Origin: Romanomermis culicivorax
Lineage: Eukaryota; Nematoda; Enoplea; Mermithida; Mermithidae
NCBI GenBank assembly: GCA_963922205.1
Contig: CAWUHX010000007.1
Location: 1,054,001-1,118,000 of the forward strand
Length of the DNA stretch: 64,000 bases
Direction: 5' to 3'
The notes beneath the pieces are model-generated. The model was not told where the DNA came from, did not search any database, and was given only the letters and a program-made list of their open reading frames with translations. The first letter of the stretch is position 1. Each line of letters opens with the position of its first letter. The translations under genes and the position numbers were made by a program. Shown here one piece after another: positions 8,970 to 20,246 of this stretch.

Positions 8970-11530
8970 CCTTATTAAGAGACAATGTCTGAGAGAATTC
9001 AGCTTCTTATACAGAGAGTTGTGATAAGTAAAAAATTAACCCTACCTGAAAATCACATATTTGGTGTAACTTGATGTGCTAGGAACTAAGATGATATTCG
9101 TTTCGTCTGAAAATCAAAACTCGCATAGCTACAGTAAGACGAAAAATAAAAATTTTCGATTTTTTCGATTTTTGACATACACTTTTTTCAACTTTTGCAA
9201 CTTTACGCATGTCAGATATCGTGCTCTGAAAATTTACCCAATATTAGGCCAATAGATGGGCTACAATTTACTGTAGGATTCATTAGTGTAAAGTGCTTAT
9301 TACGAATATAGTGGTGCTTGAAACATTTAGTTTTGAGAGCAAAAATTGTCATTTTTCACAAAAATCACCATATATACTGCTAAAGCTCAGAAGGACCAAA
9401 AAATTCATTATACAATTGATAGCTTACGATGTCTTCTACCTGCTGACAAAAAATTACGGAAATTCATGTACTGCTAGAGGGTCGCACAACCTGAAGTTTG
9501 AACACTATCCTATAATTGTATTTTCTGGAAGTCCTTACCTCCATTGTGGAACTAACAGAGCTTGATAAATTTTAAAAATGAGACAGTAATACAAGTTTCG
9601 TATAGTGAATATTAATATAATTCACAAACTTATTAAAAAATAAAATTCACCAGGCTACAGCATCCCAAAGTTTGAAATTTTCGCATTTTTTTGCATTTTT
9701 CTGTCTATTTAGGTGAATTGAGATGTATCAGCCTAGGCATGAAGCAACTTTGTTATTGACCGTGAATTTGATACAGGATACAATGCTCTATAGTGTGATA
9801 TGAAAATGTTTTTTGAATTTTGCACTTATACTTTTTACGAAGTTTTAAAATGTCAAAAATGAGGCTGTAAAAATAATGAAAAAGCAGGTTTCTCTCTACA
9901 AAAATGACTATATGTACTACTAAAGCCAAAAGCACCCAAAATTTCCCTATATAGTGGATATTTTACGAATGATGCATTTTTTTATTCACCAAATTTATTA
10001 TTTTGACTTAGGAACAGCCGAACTTGCCGCTTCACCAGTGCTGCAATACGATCACAGGGTCCTTTGCCAAACTGAGGTTCAGAAAAATCCCATCGTCTAG
10101 CTGCCAAGCCCATTTTTTTGGAGATCACATGCATGGAGCCTAAAGTGTTGGATCTGTGATAGCAACCAGCATCGTCTAAGGGGATATAAGCCAGACCTAT
10201 GTTTGGAAGTTCTTGTTTGACTCGTAGTATTGTATCACAGTATTGTATCGCCGATGAATGCAATGACTGCACTGATGATTGCAATGATCTTGTGATAGTG
10301 GATCAAATACATGTGTGTAAGTCCTCGAGTGGAGCTAACCGCTGATATTTGCTAGGATGTATGAAATATGCCAAGGTATCTCTCTCTTGCCATACCAGTT
10401 TGATTGTTCTTCACAGCTACTGACTGGTATAATTTTCATGGCCCAGTCTAGCTGCATGAATATTTCATCACCCCCTATTCTAGTAGTCAAATCAGGCGGT
10501 ACCATATCTTGGTGCACTGCTTAGAGAAATTTTTTGCATGCAACTTGCAGACATCGTAATATATCCACCATGTAGATAAATTTAGGGTGCTTTTGGCTTT
10601 AGCAGTACATATAGTCATTTTTGTGAAGAGAAACCTGCTTTTTCATCATTTTTGTGGTCTCACTTTTGACATTTAAAAACTTCGTAAAAAGTGTAAAATG
10701 CAAAATACAAAAAACATTTTCATACCACACTATAGAGAATGGTATTCTGTATCAAATGCACGATCAATAACAAAGTTATTTCATGCCTAGGCCGATACAT
10801 CTCAAGTCACATAAATAGATGTAAAAATGCTAAAAATTGTGAAAATTCCAATTTTTGGGATACTGTAGCCTGGCGAATTTTATTTTTTAATGAGTTTGGG
10901 AATTATATTAATATTCACCATACGAAACTTGTATTACTGTTTCATTTTTAAAATTTATCAAGCTCTAGTCGTTTCACAGTAGAGGTCGGAACTTCCAGAA
11001 AATACAATTATAGGATAGTGTTCAAACCTTAGCTTGTGCGACACTCTAGCAGCACATGAATTTCTGTAATTTTTTGTCAGCAGGCAGAAGACATCGTAAG
11101 CTATCTATTGTACAAGGAATTTTTTGGTCCTTCTGAGCTTTAGCAGTATATATGGTGATTTTTGTGAAAAATGACAATTTTCGCTCTCAAAACTAAATGT
11201 TTCAAGCACCACTGTATTCGTAATAAGCATTTTACACTAATGAATTCTACAGTAAATTGTGGCCCATCTATTGGTCTAATATTGGGTAAATTTGCAGAAC
11301 ACGATGTCTGACGTACCTAAACTTGAAAAAGTTTAAAGAAGTGTATGTCAAAAATCGAAAATTTTCAACTTTCTTCTTACTGTACCTATGCGAGTTTTAA
11401 TTTTCAGACGAAATGAATATCATTTTCGTTCCTAGCGCATCAAGTTACACCAAATATGTGATTTTCAGGTAGGGTTAATTTTTTACTCATCACAACGAAG
11501 CTAAATCCTCTCAGAAACCGTGTCTTAAGG
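8970..11530. mobile_element. 2.5-kb imperfect palindrome: DNA transposon with about 1-kb inverted arms
   Basis: The left arm (about 8970-9972) and right arm (about 10548-11530) are inverted copies over nearly all of their length. For example CCTACCTGAAAATCACATAT followed by TTGGTGTAACTTGATG at 9041 reappears complemented at 11445-11475, and AGCACCCAAAATTTCCCTAT at 9931 pairs with 10573-10593. Within each arm a second-order duplication is visible: CATATATACTGCTAAAGCTC (9369) resembles CTATATGTACTACTAAAGCC (9907). The 575-bp spacer holds a transposase-like remnant. The arms have diverged by scattered substitutions and small indels. Confidence 0.8.
9982..10517 (-). pseudogene. Transposase-like remnant in the palindrome spacer
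   Basis: Two colinear minus-strand frames (10335-10517 and 9982-10284) carry segments DWAMKIIP, EEQSNWYGKREIPWHIS and, further on, DDAGCYH and FSEPQFGKGPCDRIAALVKR. From memory this pattern (D-x-A-M-K then W-x-G-K-R-x-x-x-W-H, then D-x-A-G-C-Y and S-E-P-Q-x-G-K-G-P-C-D-R) recurs in uncharacterised transposon proteins of invertebrates. The family name cannot be stated with confidence. The frame is broken between the two pieces and no N- or C-terminal ends are visible. Confidence 0.5.
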
Positions 11531-12293
11531 ATACCGAAAACATTTACATTGGGAAAAGACGGGCAACTTTCGATGATTTCTTTCGCTGTCGCAACATGAA
11601 TCAGGATGTGGAACACCGCTTGCTACCAATGTGCCATGGTCTTACAATGGAAATTTGTTTATCGCCGTTTTAAATAACAAATTTTGCTGATATCATTAGA
11701 TTTCATAGTTTTGTTAACGAGATTTGTATCCTATCCTCGAAATTGTGATATTGTTATCCTGAAATCCTGAAAATTGTAAATAATGAGTTTGGAAATCCAC
11801 TGCTCTACACGTTTTCTTGTTTTTTTGCTAAACCACAGTTTGATAGAATGAAAACTTAGCATAACCCTGTCGAAATTTTTTGGGCGAAAAATTCTGCTGT
11901 GAAACTTCATTCAAACGATCCTGAAGACACCGTTTGTTTTTATAATTTTCGAAGGATTATTTCACAAAATATAGAGCTTATGAAGACTAATTTCTTTTTG
12001 TGTTAAGGAATCGCCATAGAAGACATGTAATCAATATCACAACTAGTGGTCTATTGAATGCACAAATATACACTTTGCGCCTGATCGATTTGGCACTGTG
12101 TGAATGTTGTGAATCGAAATCGTTGATATCAAAGTTAATCGATTCGATTAATCAAACAGTAAATCAAAATTCGATCAGAATCCGTTTATCTAATCGAGAG
12201 AAAAAATTCGTTTACAAATGCTTAGATCATTTGGTCCAAAATCGAAAAATTTCGGTAAGAAATGATGGGATCATGATAAAGTCATTTGTAAGA
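11531..12293. other. Intergenic; one unassigned frame
   Basis: A plus-strand frame from 12000 runs to 12440, crossing into the next MITE. Its first 100 residues are Ile/Lys/Arg-rich with no recognisable motif. It is more likely transposon debris than a gene. Confidence 0.3.
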
Positions 12294-12717
12294 CCATACA
12301 TGCACAGCATAGAGATTCTGCTGGGGGTCAGCCAGGACAGGGGGTGGAATACGAAAAATTTTTCTCGTTCTTCAAAAAAAGGTCTCAGAAAGTCTTCTAA
12401 CATCCAAGCAGCCTATATTCAACCTATATTTGTCAGATGAGTGAAATTATTTGCTTAGACAGCACTTTTTAAAGTTTTCATGCTACTTTTTTGGAATCAA
12501 GTATGATTTGTTTAGAAAATTGTCAAACTACAGCATCATTTCCATTTACATGACGACTTTCTCTACTCTCTTGCTCATTTTCCTTCGTCATCTTCCCAAC
12601 CATTGTTGGGGAACTCAAATCTGCTGGAGGTCAGCAAGAATCTGCTGGGGGTCAATAAAAATCTGCTGGGGGTCAAACCCCCCCAAACCCCCCCAAACCC
12701 CCCACGTGCATGTATGT
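12294..12717. mobile_element. MITE family E copy 2
   Basis: Starts CCATACATGCACAGCATAG and ends CCCCCCACGTGCATGTATG, in inverted orientation to the 2576-3351 copy. The right side carries three CTGCTGGGGGTCA-type units at 12620-12680 followed by CCCCCCAAA repeats. It lacks the LINE insertion of copy 1. A third decayed copy is at 30420-30640. Confidence 0.7.
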
Positions 12718-12763
12718 GTAAGACCCACATATATTTTCCACTGCAAACCCAGCTGAAATCCTA

Positions 12764-13019
12764 TAGCCTGTTTTCTATAAAATGTTTCCAAATAGAAAAG
12801 TGACACAAATCAGTATTGTCGTCTAAATCGTTTACATAAAGTTCTTACTGTAAAATTTTTCGAAAAATCGAAACTCGAAAAATTGGTGAAGGTTAGGTCA
12901 GTATACTCATAAATTTCCAGTCCTACATGTTATATTGTTTATCAGAAAATCGCAAAAATCTGAAATACTACGTGCTTTCCAGTTTTATTATTTGAAAGCA
13001 TTTTAAGAAAAACAGATTA
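12764..13019 (+). repeat. MITE family A, copy 2
   Basis: Begins TAGCCTGTTTTCTATAAAAT and ends AAGCATTTTAAGAAAAACAG, with the same interior blocks as 156-399 in the same order. It lies 46 bp downstream of MITE E copy 2. Confidence 0.75.
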
Positions 13020-13021
13020 TA

Positions 13022-13635
13022 AAACTGCTTTTCGCTATATCAGACGCATCGCTATTGGATTTCCGAAGAAGAAGCATTTTTGTGAAACTCCAGTAAGGTC
13101 CGGTGTGAGAAAGCTACAAATTTTAAACATTATGCCTGCATTGCAAGAGTTTCATTTTTTCTAGCGGAAAGTTCGAATCGTAGACGAAGTTCGACGACCT
13201 GTTTCCGATCGCCCGAGGCCCTCAGTTTGCGCGATTTTTTCGATCGATTCGCGGGGACACTTGTTCTCCAATACTAGAGTAGAGTGTGTCGAATTTTTGA
13301 TGAACAGTGGTCAAGACCATCATCAAAAGACGTTTTCATCTGGGAAATTTTGGTTACTTTGCCCAATCACTGGAGATGATAGCGGGAAAAGGAACGAGCA
13401 GCTTTATCAGATATCTGCTAATTCTTCACAATTATTCAATCGTCAATGGATGTCCGTTATTAGGAGATCGCGCTTCTTGCAAAAGGGTGGAAACATTCGT
13501 ATTTATTGCCCCACTGTTCGTGAAATTTGCTGATAATTTTAACTAACTGATCTACGTGTACAATTCCATAATAAATGACATCATTGTTACAGTGCATTAT
13601 ACCGCAGTTCGTTTCTGTGGTTTCACCCCTATTCA
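13022..13635. other. Unassigned region with one open frame
   Basis: A 90-codon plus-strand frame (13261-13533) follows a CG-rich stretch near 13190-13255. The product contains SGKFWLLCP and GNIRIYCPTV but no recognised domain. It may be a chance frame or an exon. Confidence 0.25.
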
Positions 13636-15140
13636 GCGAAACTCAAAATAGCGAGAAATACTGCGATTCTCTATACAGGGAAGTCTCAGAACGGATTCTC
13701 AAAATAGCGAATTTTCAAAAAAGTTATCTCTAGAATGGGAAAGTGGAGATTGAGAGGTAGACATTTTGGCCTAATAGACCTATTTGGTCCTCCATTTCGA
13801 ACAGTGGATGCTGGTTGTCACACATTTTGACACGAATCACCAGATTTAACATGATGGCTCTATAGCATGTGTTTTCACGACATTACAGCTTTTTATTCTG
13901 GTTTGTTTATTATTAACATATCTACATGCATGTTTTTTGTTTCTTTTTTCCCTTATTGACTTATTCTCTCTTATATTCTTATTTTGAGCCACTTTTTGTT
14001 TAATTTTTTTCAGGTTGCGTACTTTTGTTCTATTTTTTACCCACTTTTTATTACATTATTTTATTTTTCGTTTCTTTATTATTTATTTTTGTTCTGCCTT
14101 TACTGCTTAATTATTTTATTCATTTCATATTATTTTATTTATTTCATTGATTTAGTTTTTTTGCAATTAAGCTCCATACAAAATAATTTTAATCGGAAAT
14201 CCTTATGTTTTTGTTTTCGTTTTCTTTCAAGTTTTGCAAAAAAGTTTTTCTGACAGGTATTTTTTGTGATTTTGGAATGATCCGTTCATGTTGTAGTGTG
14301 TTTACGCCGATTTTTATGATTTCACGATAGATTGTCGTTTTCCCAGAAGACGCTGCAGGTACAATTCGGATCGGGCGAAACGGACCATCTCAGGCGTCTT
14401 ACTGTAGCATGGATTCGGCACGTGTGCAGTGAGCTCTCTTTTTATTATTATTGTTGTATATTTTCCATTGGCCACTAGTGTTCCCCGTGCCTTTAGTTTT
14501 CTCAGCACGAGGGATTTATTGCGTAACTCCACCTCTGTGCGTTTTGTCCTAGTCGTCATTTCATAATCGCCCCTTTTTATCACATAAGTGTATAGTCTTA
14601 TTAGCTAAAATTTATATAGGAGGACCGTCTCCTCTCTGTCACCTGAGCATCGGGAATTCAAATTAGGAAACCAAAGGTTTTCTAATTTGGATTATTTGAT
14701 TGTGGGGTTTAGGTACTTTAAGTTTAGTTTATTCTAGGGTAATCATGGGTGTAGGAAACATGTGCATTAAGGACGATCCCTGGCTATCTCTCCTGCTGAC
14801 TATATATTTCTCTTCCAACTTATGGACCAGGACAGGCAACGGCCTGAGGGATTCTTAACCCCTCATTCATTTCAAATATAACATTTACCTATCACAACTG
14901 CAGTGCAAAAGCATGTAAAACTTAGATGGCCAAATGCAACTAAAAATAGACTATCACAACTAGCAAAAACGGTTTTAATATACCTAATTTGCATATTAAT
15001 TATAAAATAATGTGTGCGTTTACTCTAACGCATAAAACTTTTTACTATTTGCTGTATTGAGATTCGCTCTTTTTAGAATCACCATTGTGAGACTTCCCTG
15101 TTTTGAGAAATATTGTTTTGAGTCTCACCATCTTGAGTTC
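13636..15140. mobile_element. DNA transposon with about 75-bp TIRs (CTCAAAATAGCGAG type)
   Basis: The left end (ACTCAAAATAGCGAGAAATA, then ACAGGGAAGTCTCAGAACG, then TCTCAAAATAGCGAAT) pairs with the complement of the right end (GAGATTCGCTCTTTTTAGAA, then GAGACTTCCCTGTTTTGAGA, then TTGAGTCTCACCATCTTGAG). The left half holds a T-rich tract (13920-14240), the complement of purine tracts found at 5810-5970 and 22540-22640. One minus-strand frame lies inside. Confidence 0.6.
14314..14583 (-). CDS. Hypothetical basic protein fragment in a DNA transposon
   Basis: An 89-codon frame rich in Arg, Lys and Leu (VELRNKSLVLRKLKARG, TIIIKREL, MVRFARSELYLQRLLGKR). No domain is recognised. The GC-rich, evenly used codons stand out from the T-rich DNA upstream, so this is probably the remains of the element's own protein. 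The start codon is the first ATG only, and the upstream end may be missing. Confidence 0.35.
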   Translation of the reverse strand: MIKRGDYEMTTRTKRTEVELRNKSLVLRKLKARGTLVANGKYTTIIIKRELTAHVPNPCYSKTPEMVRFARSELYLQRLLGKRQSIVKS

Positions 15141-16805
15141 TTTGTGTATTTTGCTGTATTTAGGACAGGCCATTTCTGTGGCCTGAAGCATTGTGATACC
15201 ATCGAAAAGTTATATCTCAAGACAGTTCAGAAACTAGTCTCTGCTGAATAAGTCTGGCTCATTACTGCAGTTCTCGACATTATCAAAATTTACTGTTTTA
15301 CTTTTGTTTATTCTATGGATCAAATGTGGCAAAAACTGAGTGCCTACTAGAGTCCTTCAGCTTTTCCTCGAATGATAGTCAAACTAGCATGAATTTCAGA
15401 ACTACTGGCAATGTAGGGTGTAATATTTTGGGAGAAAAACATCCGGATGCTCTATACTCCATTCAATATGAAATATTTGATGTAGCGATCCCATGAAAGT
15501 AAGTTCAATATGAAAGACTAATAAGCTTATTGCTGTAATCAGTGAGAAAAATTTTTCATCAGTGAGTGACAAATAGAACAGCTGAAATTTGTTTCAATAA
15601 CCTGGCCAAAGGTCAAAATTTCTCGAGTAGCACTCAGTTTTCAGCGTAGCTCTGTCCAAATCGATAGTGGATAAGTGTGGGTTTTTTCTTTCCATTTGTT
15701 GTACTGTACTTTAAAAATTAACTTTAGTTTTAATTACCACTTCACACTTTCTTGCACTTTACAACCACGAATACATGGTATTGCATGATACATTGCATTG
15801 ACTAAAATTACTGTAGTACTTTTGATGGTGTGCACAGAGTGTGAGGGCCTTGGTAATAAGTATATAACTAGTATATTGGAAAATGTCCAATAGGGCAGGG
15901 AAACAGGAGAATATACTTGATGAAAGTCTTCAATGCAGAAAAAGGGTTAAACAGGAAGTTTCCATGCAAAAAATTACAAAACAATACATTTTCCACCAAA
16001 AAAAATTTATTAAAATTCTTCACATAAAAAAGCCATGAATGGACATTCTGCTTTTTAATTCATCTTTGAAAAGGAATATACTGCAGTGTAGTGCATGTTT
16101 CAACCAACATCGACATGTGTTCCAAATGTACACATAAGGATATGCATGTGTCAAACAGCCATTCTATAGTAAAACTGCATCAAAACCACAGTTAGCCATG
16201 CGCCTTAAAATCGCTGACTGTCAGCAACAAAAATTGTAGTATTTTTCACTTTTGAATGGTGGCTTTCAAGGGATGGGAACTCGAAAGTCAAAGAACATGT
16301 GAAATGCTAACAGCAAATCAGAAGCAGTTTCTACTGAACTAATTGCATGAAGAAATTTGTCTCAAGAAAGTTTGATGCTGAAATGATATCCAGATTTATG
16401 CACAAAGATGGAAATGTTTCCAAATTTCTAACAGTGCAACAAAAGTTGCAAGTCTCTGATCATGGGAAACAAGTCAACGTCATGAAGATCAACATACTGA
16501 GTATGATATTTGGCTGAAACTGACAATTTATGGGAGGAAAATGAAGCAGAAACAATGATGAAAAACCATTACTTATATATGATCCAAACTTGCATATGGA
16601 CAGTGGTTTATTTTAAACCAATTGCTTCAAAAGCTTGCAGCATTTAGGAAAAACTAAAGAGGATGTTTGTTTAGAAATGAGCATGGAAAAAATATAAAAC
16701 AAATGCATAGTCTGTATGGAAAAACAAATGGTTGGACAGGGCAAAATAAAATGTGCTATAAGTGTGGCCATAATTTTGAAACATTTGTTGTACTTTTCTT
16801 CTTAA
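15141..16805. other. Repeat-derived, CpG-poor intergenic DNA
   Basis: Includes a family B fragment at about 15470-15650 (GCGATCCCATGAAAGTAAGT, AACAGCTGAAATTTG, AAAGGTCAAAATTTC). From about 15.7 kb CpG becomes scarce and stays so to about 20.9 kb. No gene seen. Confidence 0.4.
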
Positions 16806-16985
16806 GCCAGACTCATACTTCTGCTCATTGCTCAGTGAGGAAATATTTGCTCAGTGAGCAGAACCCAGAGTACAAAAAATTTGCTCACTGAGCATGCTTG
16901 GGGTAGTAGAAAATTTTTCTACTCCTCCGAGCATGCTCAGTGAGCAACACATGTTAAAAATATAGGCACATCCCAGACTGCACTA
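16806..16985 (+). repeat. Repeat family C copy 2, CpG-depleted version
   Basis: Aligns with 897-1090 (shared CATACTTCTGCTC, ACAAAAAATTTG, TTTTTCTACTCCTCCGAGCA) but most CG pairs of copy 1 read TG or CA here, such as GCTCAGTGAGC for GCTCGGCGAGC and ACACATGTT for ACACGTGTT. Confidence 0.65.
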
Positions 16986-17297
16986 ATTTATTCCAAAATT
17001 GAACAATGCATGCACAATGAATGGAAAATTTTGTGCACTCTGATCAATGGGTAGTAGCAATGTATCAGTCCAGAGAATATCAGCTCGGGTTAGGTAGTAA
17101 AAACACACAGTCAGGTCACAAGTCGGATTGGAGATCTCTGACCCGATTCATAGCAAACCAGGACAAGGGTAAAAAAATATGTTCGATTCATAAAGTGTGA
17201 CACAATTGCATGCTTGTCTATTAATTAATGTAAATAAACAATGAATGTTCTGCCAGGCAGCTTTTGGTAGGGGCAATGGATCACTTGGAATTGTCAA

Positions 17298-17699
17298 TCA
17301 TGGGTTTGACTTTGCTGAGGCAAGAATACCAGGCCACCAATATGTTTTGTGTAATTTAGTTTTTGCTCTGACAATGCCAGGATGTCCTTCATGCACTTTA
17401 TTCATCAGTTGTCTACTTAATCTTGAGGGCATGACAATTTGATTGGCTTTGAGCAGCACTCCATGATTAACTGCTGAATCATTTTGAACAATGTAATATG
17501 AGGTGAGGTATTCATCCTGGCGATGGTTGGCCTTCCAACCACATTCATTGACCAATTTTATCACTAGGCACAAGACATCCTCCCTGGATGTAGCTATTTG
17601 AAACATCTTGAGCAAAACGTTTCTGGCAGGGATTGAATTGACCTTGGTTGGCAGCAGTTCCGGCAACTGGGATAGCATGTCAGGGATGACATTGTCCAA
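17298..17699 (-). pseudogene. Retrotransposon A: RNase H end and integrase zinc-binding domain, truncated
   Basis: The frame contains the integrase H2C2 start HEGHPGIVRAKTKLHKTYWW but ends at a stop before the two expected cysteines and the DDE core. The preceding part is the usual spacer between RNase H and integrase. Confidence 0.75.
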
Positions 17700-17762
17700 C
17701 CCTGGTTTGTGCTGAATATCATAGTCAAAATCATCTAGTTGAGCTTGCCATCGATCAAATTT

Positions 17763-18188
17763 TTAGGCTTTGCATCCACTGCCAGATTGCTCCAATATTG
17801 AAATAAGTGCTTGATGATCTGTGATCAGCATAAACTTTCTGCCTAGCAAAAAGTTAGAAAAATGTTCATAGGCTAAAACACAACATAGAGCTTGGCCTTC
17901 ATTCATTGCATAAACTTTTTCCTGGTTGGGAAGTGTTTTGCTGGTGAGTGCAATGGGCACTAATCATCCTCAAGCTATCTGTGACAGACAGGCACTGCAA
18001 TCAATGTTGAATGCATTGGTGGCTAAAATAGTCAGACAATCAGGATCAAATATCACTAATTGTTTTGTTACTAGGGATTTCAATTTGTTGAATGCCATCA
18101 TACATTCATCACTCCATTCAAATTTAGCTTGCTCGGATGTACAAGTCAAATGCTGGAGCTGCCTGGCATGGTCCGCAAGAAGCCACAA
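17763..18188 (-). pseudogene. Retrotransposon A: RT thumb and RNase H domains
   Basis: Two adjacent frames. The upstream one (17970-18188) has the FEWSDECMMAFNKLK segment that follows the RT palm in Ty3/gypsy, and an Asn where the RNase H catalytic D of DASxxG would be expected (ATNAF). The downstream one (17763-17960) has the Tyr-Ala-x-x-Glu-Gly-x-Ala region and LITDHQALISIL, the conserved TDHxxL motif. A stop separates them. Confidence 0.7.
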
Positions 18189-18199
18189 AAACTCTCAAT

Positions 18200-18885
18200 G
18201 GTAGCTGATTGATCCAAGAAAACTGCACATGTCCATGATTGACTGAAGGATCGGCACATTTCAGGTTGCATCAAGGCTGTTTGGGTTGGGCTTGATGCTA
18301 CCACTTGATATCAAATGTCGTAAGAATGGAATGTCAGTGATGCTAAATTGACACTTCATGATGTTGAAATAAAAATTCTTGTCACTGAGGTGTTGCAGCA
18401 TGGCTCATAGTCATTTATCCTGTTGCATGGCTGTGGAACCAGACATCAATATGTCGTCGAGGTAGCTGATACACCCTTCGCATCCGACAAGTGTTTGCAA
18501 CACAAGGCGTTTGAACATGTAGGCAGCATCCATTGATCCTATTGGAAATCATTCCTATTGGAACAAACTGTATGATGTAATTGTGGTCATAAGCTGACAA
18601 GACTCAGGTGCCAATGCGATGTGGAAATGCCCCTTCTGTAAGTCGAGCTTGGTGAACATCGTGGCTTGCACCTTGCTAGTGCATGTACAAATCGTTGATT
18701 CATGGCAGTGGATGGCATTCTGGAACATCAAAGTTATTAAGAGGCAAGAAATCCATTGTAATTTGAATTCTGCAGCTGAGCTTCAGAATGGTAATGAGGT
18801 TGAGGGCCCATGTGCTGTATGTTGTAACTCATTCCCAAATGTCATGACCATTTGTTCGATCTCTTTCTCAACTGTGGCACAGTGA
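18200..18885 (-). pseudogene. Retrotransposon A: reverse transcriptase palm, frameshifted
   Basis: The catalytic YLDD tetrad is intact at 18453-18464 in a minus-strand frame reading GCISYLDDILMSG. Surrounding segments switch frame several times, so no complete domain can be read. Confidence 0.7.
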
Positions 18886-19109
18886 GCAATCGGCAGTTAT
18901 CTGACTGACCAGGCTAGGGGAATGGTGTCATCCGTAAGTGTAATGTGATGCTTAAAGTCTGGAGACTTTCACCATGCCATCCTCTGGGAGTTTCGAGAAG
19001 TCACCAGCAATATTGATGAGGTATCCATGACTTGCGCAAGCATACTTTGCGCCTGCTGGACTGGAGCAGCTGATGGCATCCAATCAATAGGTTGGACAAA
19101 GTTGATTTG

Positions 19110-19454
19110 TCACGTGGCTCTGTTGATGACCAATTGTAATGCCTCAATCGTATCAGTACCACAGGTTGCAACTTTGACCATATCTAGAATGAGTAAAATT
19201 GCCTTTGCTTGGTGACCATTGTATTTGATTGTCACAGTAAACTGTCCTCTGAGACTGGCAATTTCCATATTATTGAAGCTGTACCATCGAACGTTTGATT
19301 CCCTGAGCAGTGCACCAAACCATTTCATGTAAAGTGAGAGTGGCAATAATGAGGCTTCAGCTCCAGAATCAGCAATACTGCTGGCATAACAGCCTTTGCC
19401 ATTTAGATGGAACACATGAAATGTACATTCATAGGAGGTAGGGGCACTATGCAT
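19110..19454 (-). pseudogene. Retrotransposon A: aspartic protease (retropepsin)
   Basis: A 114-codon frame contains the catalytic DSGA motif (19359-19370) in the context IADSGAEASLLPL, with following beta-strand pattern typical of retropepsins. Confidence 0.75.
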
Positions 19455-19886
19455 AACACTTCATGATACATATCTTACAGTATGATCACTTAATATGATG
19501 TGCAAGTATGATGTGATGCATACCTTACAGTATGATCACATGAAATGATGTGCAGGTACAGTTCATGTAATGCATTGCACCAGAAATTTCTAGAACCTTC
19601 CATAATATTCTATAATATTCTTTTATATTTTACAAGGTTCTAGAACATTCCATGATCTTCTGTGATACTATATAAGGTGTGTTATTTTGCACATTCACTC
19701 ATCTTGTTTATTGTACTATTTAGTACTTGGATATTATTTAGTGCTTAGATATATTTATGTTGTGTTAATTAGCCTTATTAAACTTAGCTATTTACCAGCT
19801 ATTATTCCAGTTGGATATTTACCCATTGTCCCTACGCTAATCTATTTGCAACTTAATTCAGTCATTATTCAAGACACAATACTTTG

Positions 19887-20246
19887 TCAGTGGGTTGTCC
19901 TGACAGTTATCCCCTCCTCACTTGGTTGATTGTCTTGACATTGCTCACAAAACATTGCAAAATGTCCTTTATGATCACAGTTGTAACATTTGCTGTCCTT
20001 TGCTTTGCAATGGGGTGATAAGCACATATGATGTATTGAACTGCAGCCCCAGCAACACTTCGACCTTGTTGGTGATTGCAGGCACTTTGATCGATTTAGT
20101 GATTGATATCGACCATGATTGAGGTAACTGTTGTGACCACCATTATTGCTGATAGTGTGGACATCTTTCAAATCCCCTGGGACAGTAGTGGATGAACTTT
20201 TGGGATTTTTGGTGGCTTGCATAATGTTGATGTAAACATGCAGCAT
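19887..20246 (-). pseudogene. Retrotransposon A: gag C-terminus with CCHC zinc knuckle
   Basis: A C-x2-C-x4-H-x4-C knuckle (CYNCDHKGHFAMFC) lies at 19947-19988, preceded by a second Cys/His cluster and a Ser/Lys-rich stretch. Further gag sequence with broken frames continues to about 20700. Confidence 0.75.

Noticed and set aside
13984-14253. Phe/Leu/Tyr-rich 89-codon frame resembling a membrane protein
   Set aside because: It is a T-rich low-complexity tract within a transposon, matching purine tracts elsewhere in the opposite sense.
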